NCBI GenBank assembly: GCA_015680905.1
Contig: CM027380.1
Coordinates: forward strand, 13,348,001 to 13,412,000
DNA length: 64,000 nucleotides
Origin: Coptis chinensis
Taxonomy: Eukaryota; Streptophyta; Magnoliopsida; Ranunculales; Ranunculaceae
Reading direction: 5' to 3'
A model generated the notes under the pieces. The model was not told the origin of the DNA. It ran no database searches and saw only the letters and a program-made list of their open reading frames with translations. Below are positions 1-9,932 of this stretch, in pieces; position 1 is the stretch's first letter, and each line of letters begins with the position of its first letter. The position numbers were made by a program, and so were the translations under genes.

Positions 1-1127
1 GTTTGTTTATATGTCAACCTTCCACTAGCACTGGGAACTCTTCCCTGAGTCCTTGATGACAAAAAAGTCTTGTGTTTCGAGCTATTAAGAAAATCTCTCT
101 TTCAAGTTTGGAGGACTGAAAATCAACTCATATTTTGTTGATTTATTGTTAAGTTCTTGAAAGTTTATTGTTAAGTTCTAGTATTTTGTTTTTGTACATT
201 CTGTTACTCACCTTTCATACTGCTTAAGTTCTTGAGTCTTGACTAATGAGTAATGACCTTGATCACATGCAGCTTTTACGAGTACTTGCATAAGGTCCGG
301 ATCTGAGGGGGAACAAACTGCTGCGGTAAAGCATTATAGGTGAGAAGCTCTTTCTTTGGTTATCAAACTTACTGAATGTATGTTATCAAGGTGGTTTTTT
401 TGTGTGGTTTCCCTTATGCTTGACGAGGGACAGAGTCAAGTTTATTTTGTTGTAGAGAGAGTCTAGTTATTTTGTTGATGTACATAAATGACGGTTCATA
501 CAGAAACAGTCTTGTATATATATACATTTTCATTGTCGTGTAAAAATTAGGTTATATGTACATATGGTTGTTCGATCTCACATGTCAGTAAAGAATCAGT
601 TGTTCGATCAATGTATTCCTAATATTTACTCTTTGACATCTGTTAATAGTTTCTTGTAACTTGTAGTGGTTGTCCTTTCTTAATACTGTTAATATTGTTA
701 ACAAGTTACAAGACATACAACCATGGTGTTTTGAAAGAACAAAAACTTTTCTTTTGGAAGTCTATCTTTTCCTTCTACTTGCGTCCACCTATTATGCGGC
801 TAGAAATTGTATTATGGGTTGAATATTTCATAGGGTGTTATGTACATATGGTTGTTGGAAGGATGTCATTATTGATTTCCAGGTTATGACAGGTTTAAGT
901 ATACGAAATGTTGACTAAACAAAGAAAACTCTGCCCAAAATTCGATAGAATTTGGATAGTGTAACGCCTCATTCTATTTCTTCATATATACTTGGAGTTA
1001 TCATAGCAAGCTTATAAGTATATTAGTTTTACATTTGGGATGATCTCTTTTTTTTTCTAGTGATTTTCTTTGTACATTGTTTATTTAAATATGGTTTACT
1101 AATACTTTTTTATTTTTCTTTGTAGCG
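1..1127. other. non-coding region with one weak candidate exon
   Basis: I recognise no gene here. One small candidate exon lies at 273-339 on the plus strand, between an acceptor-like CAG and a donor-like GGTGAGAAG; one frame is open through it and reads RSGSEGEQTAAVKHY near its end, but nothing else supports it. The rest is AT-rich, intron-like or intergenic. The boundary at 1127 is set by the acceptor-like TTTGTAG just before the first ATG of the next gene. Confidence 0.3.
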
Positions 1128-3250
1128 ATGGGCCCTCGATCAAAGAATGTGAAGAATGTAGCGAAAACTACATTCAAGGGTGTTAAGAAATTGTTTGGTG
1201 GCGGTTCCTCTAGTGGTGGCGTAGTTGGAAAAAAGACAAAGCGGCGCATTAACCAAACGGCATCGCGTAGAGGGGACCATTTGGAAAAAGAGGTTCCTGA
1301 GGTTGATTCGTCTAGTGAAGATAGTGTAGATAGTATAGATAGTGATACTAATATAGGTTTATATGTAAATATGGACAAAGGGAAGAGTATAGTAGAAGAG
1401 GAGAGTGAGGAGAGTGAGGAAAGTGAGGAGGAGGGTGAGGAGAGGGATGAGGAGGAGGATGAGTAGGATGATGATGTGGAAGAATATGTGGTAGAAGACG
1501 TACCACCAGTGGAAGAAGTACCTCCGGTATTGGATTTCATAAGAAAATCCAATGATGATTTGGAGTTTCAAAGAGGTGTGTATGGGGGAGGCCCGTATGA
1601 GTCAGAGTTGTTGTATGACTATGCGGTGCATGTCGCTTGGGATGTTTGGGAGAGAAGGGTAATATTTTGTTTTTCTTGTGTACTTTGATTTTCTTTTACA
1701 AAATCTCTTGTTTATGTTCATATATATCTAATACGTGCTCGGTTGTTTCAGGAGGATCGCGGAGCGTTGAAGTGTGTTTCACACTTAGCGAAGTTATCCC
1801 AATGGGATTTCAAAAATGAATGTGAAAGGTCTCCGAGATTTGCCGTGCAGTTGAGAAGGACTGGGTTGTTTGATCTCGTGGAAGGTTATCACGAGCATAT
1901 GGATCCACCATTGACCTCTGCATTTGTGGAGAGATGGCATCCGGAGACCAACACCTTCCATATGCCAGTTGGGGAGATAACTGTGACTTTGGACGATGTT
2001 GTCCAAATCTGTGGAGTCACAGTTAGAGGAAGAGCGGTGCAAAGGGGACGGTGATTTGAACTTACAACAATCGATAAATCTCCTACATCTTGGTGCAGGG
2101 CTCCCTATTGATTTGATTAGTAGGAGATGGAATCTAGCGAGTTCACTTCAAAAAGTAAGGCTAGAATTCATCCGGAAGCATTTTGCTAACAAGATTCATG
2201 ATAGCCCTATATGTGACGCTCTTTGGGAAGGTGGTGGAGAAGGCCTCGAAGTTTCGGGATGTTCAACGGACTGTTAGAGCTTTTATCTTGTTTTTCTTTG
2301 GATGTGCCATTTTTACCGACAAGTCGGGATTTGGAGTGCCTATATATGTTATCCGAGGCCGTTGTTGAAATTTAGTGAGATAGAAGAGTATGCATGGGTG
2401 CGACAATTTTGGTTTTTTTTGTATAGAGGTATCGGTCCGGCACGCACATGTCACGAAGGTGAAAGGGGTTACAGGCTATATGACTCTTCTACAGGTAAAA
2501 CTTGAGTATTTTAGAGTTTATTTTTTTTAATGTTAATTATTACTCTATCAATATGTTAACTATTTGTGTATATCTAGGCGTGGATCTATGATTATTTTCC
2601 GGTATTCATAACAATCCCAAACTTTAACTATACTTCGTCTCAGCCGCGTGCTCATAGACACATCCCAGTCGCTCCACACTATTGCGATACAACGTATACA
2701 TTGCAGTTTTATCGAGCGATAATTGATGATTTGAATGAGTTCAATGTAAGTATTTAAGTTTGTTTATATATTTTTTTTAGTAATTAATCATTAGAGTTGC
2801 TAATGACACATTTGATTTTGTTTCAGGTTGTTTGGCATTCCTACAAAAATGTCAGAGATACAAACCCAATCGATGACATTGCATTTTTTGAGGGATTGCT
2901 ATGTTTTTTCAACATTGTCGAGCTTTTTTGCCGCAGCAAAGTGGTCGCGTCGGTTGGGTCCGCGTCTGACTTGTACCTAAAGATCCTCTCAATACCAAAT
3001 TGGAGAACAAGAACCTGTGGCGTGACGCGGGTATGAGGTGAATGGACCAATATTGGGCCACTTTTTGGGAGTCGTGGCGAGAATCCGTGATCCAACCCCG
3101 CAACCAAGAACCTATCTCGTCTTATCCATGGGAGTGTCATCAAAACTACATGACTTGGTATCGAGAGGAATTCTTATGTAGTTTTGGTGAACCTTGAGCT
3201 TCTTCCTATTCATCCCTCCACGGAACCTTTGCCTACCGTTTCACCGATTG
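1128..3250 (+). pseudogene. plant mobile domain (PMD) gene, decayed
   Basis: PMD proteins (MAIN/MAIL1 type) are plant proteins often carried by or derived from Mutator-like transposons. The first exon (1128-1658) is basic at first, then strongly acidic. Exon 2 starts at 1752 in phase 0 and has the PMD core: GLFDLVEGYHEHMDPPLTSA, then FHMPVGEITVTLDDVVQICG. Later exons carry RAFILFFFGCAIFTDKSG, then (2578-2745) AWIYDYFPVF, then (from 2827) VVWHSYKNVRD. Splice sites are good at 1658/1752, 2494/2578 and 2745/2827. The gene is broken: an in-frame TAG at 1464 in the acidic run, a frame change near 2040, another near 2360 and stops after 3030. The neighbouring minus-strand MULE transposase suggests both came from one element, which is inference. 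Confidence 0.7.
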
Positions 3251-3822
3251 TAAGTATTGTGATTTTTAATTAAGTTTCTATAACTATGATTTTTGCATTC
3301 GATTGGTAACTTATCTTGATTTTCCTTTTTAAATGAGCGGCGTCATCGATGAAACCCGGTCGTTTTGCTAGAGAGGTCTGCAATTGGTGGGAATTATATG
3401 CCAGAGGAAGCAAGGTCCTCCTTCGAATAGGCGTACAACTTGACTAGGTGCAAGTATATTGGTGGGCGCTATAGTTCATAATTTGTTTCAGTTTAGGGTT
3501 TGTAACTTTGTAATTTGTTTGATAGATGGATTATTTGAAACTTTGTTAACTTTGTTTCAATTTTAGTTTGATGGATGTAATTTGTTTCAGTTTAGGGTTT
3601 GTAATTTTGTTAACTTCGAATGAATGGATGGATATGATGTTTGAATGAATGTTGGATGTTTGAATTGATGAATGATGTTTAATGTTTGAATGGAATTTAA
3701 TGAATATGAATGGATGAATTTGATGAATGGGTGTTTGATATTTGATGTTTGAATGGAATTAAGTGGAATTTGATGAATATGAAAGTGTTGTAAAAACAAA
3801 ATGAATTTTGATTTTTTTTTTT
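3251..3822. repeat. non-coding, with GAATGAATG-type low-complexity flank
   Basis: No gene is seen. From about 3617 to 3800 the plus strand is a degenerate GAATG/GGATG/TTTGATG repeat. A CATTCATTC-type repeat lies just outside the second palindrome array (7815-7900), so the two form an inverted pair around the transposase region. This supports reading the two sides as arms of one element. Confidence 0.45.
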
Positions 3823-4189
3823 CCAAACGACCCAGCCGCATCGTTTGGCATAAAGGCCAAACGACCTCATCAGATCATTTTCCCTTTATACCAAACGACT
3901 TCGGCAGATCGTTCTCTTTTAATCCCAAACGACCCATCCACATCGTTTGGGATTAAAGTCAAACGACATGGTCAAGTCGTTTGGCCTTTATACCAAACGA
4001 CATGGCCACATCGTTTGGTCTAAAAGCCAAACGACTTCGCCAGATCGTTTGACTTTTATACCGAACGACATGGTCACATCGTTTGGTATAAAATACAAAC
4101 GACTTGTTCATGTCGTTTTTCTTTAATCCCAAATGATGTGGCTGGGTCGTTCAGGATTAAAGCCAAACGACTTGACCGTGTAGTTTCGG
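3823..4189. repeat. palindrome array 1 (AAACGA...TCGTTT units)
   Basis: About nine to ten imperfect palindromes lie head to tail. Typical arms are CCAAACGAC and TCGTTTGG, separated by an 8-10 nt core often containing TGGCCA or CAGCC. Units are joined by short linkers such as TTTATA or GGATTAAAG. Each unit could fold as a hairpin of 8-9 bp arms. Units vary by point changes, several converting CG to TG or CA, as expected from methylated-cytosine decay. The array sits just downstream of the transposase-OTU reading frame. The same unit recurs in three more places in the window. Confidence 0.8.
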
Positions 4190-4195
4190 TCATTA

Positions 4196-4440
4196 TTGAC
4201 AACATATGAACATTATTTCAAATCACTCGATTGCAGTCCGAATCAACTAGTCGATCACTCGATTGCCATCCGAATCAACTTAGTCGATCATTCGATTTCC
4301 AAATCACTCGATTGCCGTCAGAATCAACTTAGTCGATCAAATCAAATTTCGATTTCCAAATCACTTTCGATTGCCGTCGAATCAACTTAGTCGATCACTT
4401 TCGATTTCCAAATCAAATCAAATAAAAGCCCTAACATTAT
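4196..4440. repeat. tandem repeat with TCGATCA / CGATTGCC motifs
   Basis: Several degenerate copies of a unit containing ATCACTCGATTGCC, GAATCAACTTAGTCGATCA and CGATTTCCAAATC follow each other. Copies become AT-richer towards 4440. No coding sense is seen. It lies between palindrome array 1 and the end of the OTU reading frame. Confidence 0.6.
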
Positions 4441-4521
4441 TTCCAAATAACATAAAAATCAAATCAAATTACACTTGTTCCAAATTACATCAAAATATCA
4501 TATCGACAACATACAAACAAC

Positions 4522-5392
4522 TTAGTCGATAACATGTACTGTTGGGTCTTCAACGAGCTCGTTTTCCCATATTAAATTGGGAATGTTCAATGTCATAAAT
4601 TGCAATTGCCTTGCTGACAAGGCCAAATTCCAACTTTCAGCAATATCATATTGAGCTCTAAGCCGTTCATGACATCGAGGAACCGGACAATCTTCAACAA
4701 GTTCAACATTGACAAAATGATTTCCACCAACATGTACACTACCCAACACTTGGGTCACTCTCTCGGGGATTTGCTTGGGTTCTCGCATGAGAAGGAAGCA
4801 GCGACGAGCTCCTAAAAATGCGTAGAAGGACAACATTAAATCTTGAAGCAAATAAGTATCCAGCAAAGGGCATGCTCATCCACTTATTTAAGGGTGCGTA
4901 ACCTTCTTCATGTAGGATTTCCTTCATCGAATAAAAAACCTCACTTTGATTGTACAAAGTACAATAAATGGGGAGGTTGTCAGTAAGCTCTTCATACAAC
5001 TACCTTCTCATCTGTGGCCATTCTTCTTGACTTCTTCCTAATGCAATACAGAAAGCTCTATAACCGCAGTTGTCATCGCCAACATGGTCATGGACTCTAA
5101 CAATGTATTTATGCATTTCTTCAGGAATATCCAACCCGTAATCCTTAAGACCCCTCGTCTTTCCAAAGTCTAAGCCATTTATCACATTTCGTGGTGTGAC
5201 TGTTTTTGGAGAAGGCTTATTTCTTGGTGTGGTTGTTTTTGGTGTTTTTGGAGAAGGTTTATTTGTGGTTGTTTTTGGTGTTTTTGGAGAAGGCTTATTT
5301 GTTGGTGTGGTGTGGATGTTTTAGGTTGGTATTTTTGGAGAAGACTTCTTTCTTAGTGTGGTGTGGGTGTTTTGGGTGGGTGTAGTGTTTGG
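4522..5392 (-). pseudogene. OTU-type cysteine protease domain fused to the MULE transposase
   Basis: OTU domains are papain-like cysteine proteases that usually remove ubiquitin. The frame follows the transposase C-terminus through a Lys/Pro/Thr linker with repeats of KPSPKTPKTTT (5200-5392). The domain begins near DYGLDIPEEMHKYI; the catalytic Asp-Cys motif is HVGDDNCGYRAF, followed by WPQMRR and LYEELTDNLPIY, then APLNKWMSMPFAGYLFASRF. The C-terminal catalytic His is in GGNHFVNVELVEDCPVP. In-frame stops occur near 5393, 5321 and 5000 (between RR and LYEEL), and a frameshift lies near 4860, so it is not functional as it stands. Plant MULEs with protease domains (ULP or OTU) are known; the role of the protease in transposition is unknown. 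Confidence 0.75.
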
Positions 5393-7249
5393 TTATGACG
5401 AGACCCACTCTTCATGGTCACGTTGAGAATGTTCAAAATGAGATGGATCTCGCTTTGAAGAGTTATCATCTCCAGTTGGAAGCTTTCTGCTGCAGCTACC
5501 TTTCGGCCGACCTTTGGTTTTCGCTTCCTCACGAGGCGGTACTAGCCATGTACTTTCTGGTATGGCAATCTCCATAAGCTTCCTAATCATAACCCTCTGC
5601 TCTTCTTCAGGAAACCATTGCAAACCTATTCATGAACAAGTCCATGAAGGTGTAACATCGGGACCAACACCCAGTGACACATTGGGAGAAGCGGGACAAT
5701 GTTTTCCAAAAGGGGTCGATAGCGATCAAAGGGATGAACCGCTCTTGCTCTTCAAACTCAATTAATTCATGAGCACATGGCAGTCCATGGCTCGTGCGCA
5801 AATAACACCAACACCTTATCTCTTCATCTTTAACACGCTTTATACGAGTATCTATTTCTTCAAATAACAAGTCCAAACACTTGCGTGAGACAAGGCCTCC
5901 GAGTTCCTTAAACAAAGGAATCCGGTGGTGGTCTTTGAAGTTACAATCATACTTTCTCGAAGGTAGCTCTAATCTTGGACATCCGGATCTCTAGAATCGG
6001 GTGGATTAAGCTAAACATACTCAAAAAATCATGACAGTTTGCATTTCCTAGTACATGCTTCACGAGCATGAGACCCTTCAACTCTATTGGTCGTTGACTC
6101 ACAAAGTGAATGTGTTGGTCGATCCAACAACATACGAATCGATCCCCCGTAAAGGAAACCAAGTCTCGCAAATAACTAACAAAATTGGAGTACTTTCAAC
6201 CCCGTAATATTTTCCCAAAGCATCCCATCTTTGGAAAATAACCTCATCTTCGATTTGACTACAATGTTCCACAGAACTGGGCCTTCTCTACAAGTTCTGT
6301 AGTTGGAAAAATATCGTAACATTTTGAAAGGACGCACGTAGCGATATGCCATCTACATAGATGCTTGTGTGCGTTAGGGAAAACTCTGTCAGCGGCACTC
6401 ATCAGGGCCAAGTCCCTGTCAGACACGATCACAGATGGGCTTATGTCACCAAGCAAGCCACTAAAATGATCACGGGGCCCACTTATAGTCCGTTGTTTTG
6501 GTAAGGCAAAGACGCGACACCGCGGTGAAAGATTTCCACGTTGAAGTCACCCCAACAAACTGTACGAAAGGCCACCGATACCTGTTAGTTTTGTAGGTAG
6601 CGTCTAACATGAAAACTGTTGGAAAAGTCCGAGCCAACTTAACACCTTCTGGATGGGCCCATAACAATCTCGTTATCTCCTCGGTATTCTCATCCTGTCT
6701 CAACTCCTCAAAATAATGTTCTTTTGCTAACAACTCACGCAATCTCTGCAATTGTGTGAGACCGTTCATATCCAATTTCCTCACCTTCTACCTTGCAGTG
6801 TAGACTTGGGATATACTAGAGATGTTATCATGATACCTATTCTTGATGGAATCCAAAATTTGTTTAGGTTTTATTCCACACTTACTCATCTCTGACAAAT
6901 ACTCGAACTCTGGAACGGTTAGTCGAGTAGCAAATGCATGTCCTTCAAGGGTCTTCGCCAATGGATGGTTGTGAACACCATTAAGAATGACAATTTTCCA
7001 ACTATCGACAGTGCCGCGTTGGAAAACACCTTTTAACTTAAATGGACATCCCGATTTCTTGGTTCCCGACCTTCTCTTATTAGCCCTCTCTTCGCCTTCC
7101 TTCTTGTGTGTGACCGACACACCGAGCACTCGCAAGCCAAATTCAATCTTGCTACTTTCGGTTTCCTTTGGCACCTCAGGCTTTTCAATTACCACAACAA
7201 TATTAACTTGTCTTCCTCTAGCGGTTGCCCAACCCGATTGCCTCATCAA
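5393..7249 (-). pseudogene. Mutator-like (MULE) transposase, decayed
   Basis: The enzyme cuts and joins the ends of a Mutator-type DNA transposon. In order on the minus strand: an N-terminal FAR1/WRKY-like zinc region (SGCPFKLKGV ... ILNGVHNHPLAKTLEGH), a helical part (HYFEELRQDENTEEITRLLW), then the MULE catalytic core with the first Asp in TVFMLDATYKTNRYRWP, the second in PSVIVSDRDLALMSAADRVF, and the conserved HLCRWHI. A SWIM-type zinc motif follows (CWCYLRTSHGLPCAHEL). The C-terminus has the basic KGRPKGS motif. Several frameshifts and stops separate these pieces (near 6787, 6470, 6258, 5947 and 5607). Order and spacing are those of MULE transposases, so identity is secure although function is lost. 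Confidence 0.85.
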
Positions 7250-7549
7250 TTATATATGAAAGACCTAAACACATAAAAACAACAACTATTATTAATACAC
7301 TAATAAAATTACATTTAAAAAAATTTTAAAAAAATGAAATCAATGCCTACTCAATCATACCTCTTCCGTAGTAAAAATTTATGTTGTATCACTTAAAATC
7401 GGTTGACAATCCACATCATTCGAGTTTGCAAAGGATCGGTTCCCAGATAGCGGCAAAGAATTCTACATATAGAAGAATAAAACAAGAGTCTCAAACAATT
7501 TGCATTTAGTTTCAAAGTCACAAAAAAAAAACTTTTAATTAAATTTAGT
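7250..7549. other. AT-rich non-coding gap, likely intron or 5' region of the transposase gene
   Basis: No open frame or known motif is seen. It contains A-rich runs around 7310-7335 and 7521-7530. It lies between the first recognisable transposase residues and palindrome array 2. Confidence 0.4.
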
Positions 7550-7814
7550 CCAAACGACCCAGCCATGTAGTTTCATAGAGGGTCCAAACGACCCGGCCAT
7601 GTAGTTCTATAGTGTCCCCAAACGACTCGGACATGTCGTTCTATAGTGTTACCAAATGACCCAGCCATGTAGTTCTATAGTGTAACCAAATGACCCGGAC
7701 ATGTCGTTCTATAGTGTTCTCAAACTACACCGCCATTTCGTTTTATAGTGTTCTCAAACTACACCGCCATGTAGTTCTATAGTGTTCCCAAACGACCCAG
7801 CCATGTCGTTTGGG
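7550..7814. repeat. palindrome array 2 (AAACGAC...GTAGTTCTATAG units)
   Basis: About eight units occur with a period near 33-35 bp, of the form CCAAACGACCCGGCCATG followed by TAGTT or TCGTT and CTATAGTGTT. The last unit (GACCCAGCCATGTCGTTTGG) is close to array 1. Several units have lost one arm (TAGTTC instead of TCGTTT). Together with array 1 it brackets the transposase-OTU region at about 3.4 kb separation. Confidence 0.75.
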
Positions 7815-7906
7815 CTCGGGTTTTGTATTCATTCAAGTGTTTTGTATCCATTCATTCATTCATTCAATCAATCAAGTGTTTTGTATTCATTTTAATCAAG
7901 TGTTAC

Positions 7907-8087
7907 CTCATTATTTAGGTTTGCACTTTGTCGTAAGCGATTTCTCGGCATCTCATTTGCTCGACTTGTCACATCTTCAAATTCTTCACCTTGACCTTCA
8001 ACATTTTGTTCCACTTCTTCACTTTCAACATATCTTCTATTTTCTCCTTCTTTAATTTGTTGTTTTTCTCTAATTTGTTGTTGTACC
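7907..8087 (-). pseudogene. Glu-rich exon fragment cut by an LTR insertion
   Basis: An open frame on the minus strand reads QIREKQQIKEGENRRY, then VESEEVEQNVEGQGEEFEDV, and ends SANLNNE before a donor-like GAG/GTAACA at 7907. Its upstream side is lost where the LTR starting at 8088 was inserted. It may be an upstream exon of the MULE transposase gene, with array 2 in the intron, but no domain is recognised. Confidence 0.35.
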
Positions 8088-9770
8088 TGTAGACACCCCA
8101 TTTTTGCACCCCAGACATAATTCATTCACGATTTTGCCTTGAATTAAATATGATCATATAAGGTGATTTGCTTTCTAGAGTCTTCATTTCTATATCAAAC
8201 TTCTTTCTTTTCATCTTCTTTTAGTGTCTTTAGACTCTCCTCATCATGTTCTAGCTATGGCTGAAGTTTCGTTGCTTTCTGAGTTTTGAGCTGAAAATGA
8301 CCAAAATGCCCCTGTAACCCTTTGGAGCCCAAATCTCGTTTTTTCCACTCTTTATTTGGATGATATTATTTCATATTTGAATTCCCCTTGAAAAATCCTT
8401 CGAGATGAGTACAAGATTGCCTAGGTTCCTTTTGGATTTTTGAAACCCTAATCTTGCCATATCCCGTTTCAGCCCGTTGTGCGCGCTGTTGAGTGCAATG
8501 TTTTTTTGGAGTAAGATTTCGACCCAAGGGTATTTTTAAGAGTTCATGGACCTTCCTAATGGATTAATGAACGACTTTTGTGAAGAAGAGTTTGCCTAAT
8601 TTTGACCCGGTCAAAAGGAATTTGCAGCATTGAAAATATGGTCAAAATGGGCCTTTTTGTGGATTTTGGACCCGTGCTCGTAGGCTGTGGATCCAGCTCG
8701 AGTTGGACCTTTTCATTAGGCTTTCTAGCCCATTTTTCAAGCCTCTAAAAACCTAGAGAACCTTCCTTATTTGTTTGATTTGATTTGATCCATAAAATCA
8801 AGAAAATTCTAGAGAATATGCCATTTTGGAGCCAAGTTTGGAAACTCTGGATTATGGGCTCATTGAGGACGTGTAGGGCTTGTTTGTTTGCCCTAATCCA
8901 TCTAAAATATCCAAAGATCAAGGGCCAAGATCGTACCCCTTATCTCACCTCTTGAATCAAGGGCTAGATTTAGGAGGTGCAACCAGAAAGAGATCAAGCC
9001 ATTGGATTTTTCTTCATCAATACTCAGCCATTGGATCAAACTCATTACCATATTTGAAATCCATCCCAAAAAGCTATAAATATGGGTCTCATTCACCCAC
9101 AAAAAACAATCTATAGCAAGCCAGAGCTAGGAATTCGGAGTTAATAATCTGGACCTAGTTATTCAGAGCTAATAGCCTTCTTTTCTTCAGTGTTCTTCAT
9201 TTTTTCTTTCTAGTTCTTCATTTTTAGCCTTATTTTCTTCTCGCCGATCTTGAGTAGAAACTTCTTTTCACCAAAAGTTGTTTTTTCTCAAATCACCTGT
9301 TTCAATCAAAAATCACAGTTGTCAATCCAAGATCAAGTTTATCATCAATCAATCAATCAATCTACAATCAAGTATGAGGCAACATTCCAAACAAGGTGAC
9401 ATCTTTCTTTTCTCTTTTATTTCCTTTGGCATTGCATATTAGGTTATTTTTTTAGTTTTATTATAGCATATAGTTATTAGTTTTAAATAATTTAGTGAGG
9501 ATCATCCAACTTGATAGATTAATTTTTCAAGCTTTCATTGTTTGCCTATCTTAAAACTTTGCACCTCAATAGAAGTAAGGCTGGTTTTACCAGGCGATTG
9601 TGGGTGCCTAACACCTTCCCACGTCGTACCTTGACTCCCGAACCTAATAATCATCTAGTTTCGAGGGCTAGTCCTTCACATAGGTTTTACTCAACTTTTC
9701 CTTAATAAAGTTAGTGGCTTAACTCTAAAATCAATTGCATAGACCTAGGTACACATTTTTGTGCATTACA
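8088..9770 (+). mobile_element. 5' LTR of a truncated Ty3/Tat-type retrotransposon
   Basis: The unit starts TGTAGACACCCC and ends GTGCATTACA, directly before a primer-binding site, and is about 1.68 kb long. It contains no long coding frame. The left flank is GTACC, but the right end of the element is missing, so no target duplication can be checked. Orientation is plus because gag follows downstream. TG...CA ends, length and the primer site support an LTR of the Tat/Ogre type. Confidence 0.7.
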
Positions 9771-9776
9771 AGTTTT

Positions 9777-9791
9777 TGGCGACTCTTTGGG
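9777..9791 (+). other. primer-binding site
   Basis: TGGCGACTCTTTGGG lies 7 nt after the LTR end. It begins with TGG, the complement of a tRNA CCA tail; TGGCGACTC resembles the primer sites of Ogre/Tat elements, which are often complementary to tRNA-Arg. Confidence 0.6.
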
Positions 9792-9932
9792 ATCTCCTAG
9801 AGAGTCGGACTTCATTTTTTCTTTTGAGGTGTTTCAGTTAAGATAGGAAAGAAGAAGGCTTATCCGGCAGCCAGTTGGAATATAAGGTTAGGGTTAAGGT
9901 TATCTTGTGCAACCGTTAACTCGCTTATAGAA

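Noticed and set aside
1085-1552. Minus-strand Ser-rich frame of 155 codons
   Set aside because: It is the antisense shadow of the acidic Glu/Asp/Ser-coding run in exon 1 of the PMD gene; low complexity explains the open frame.
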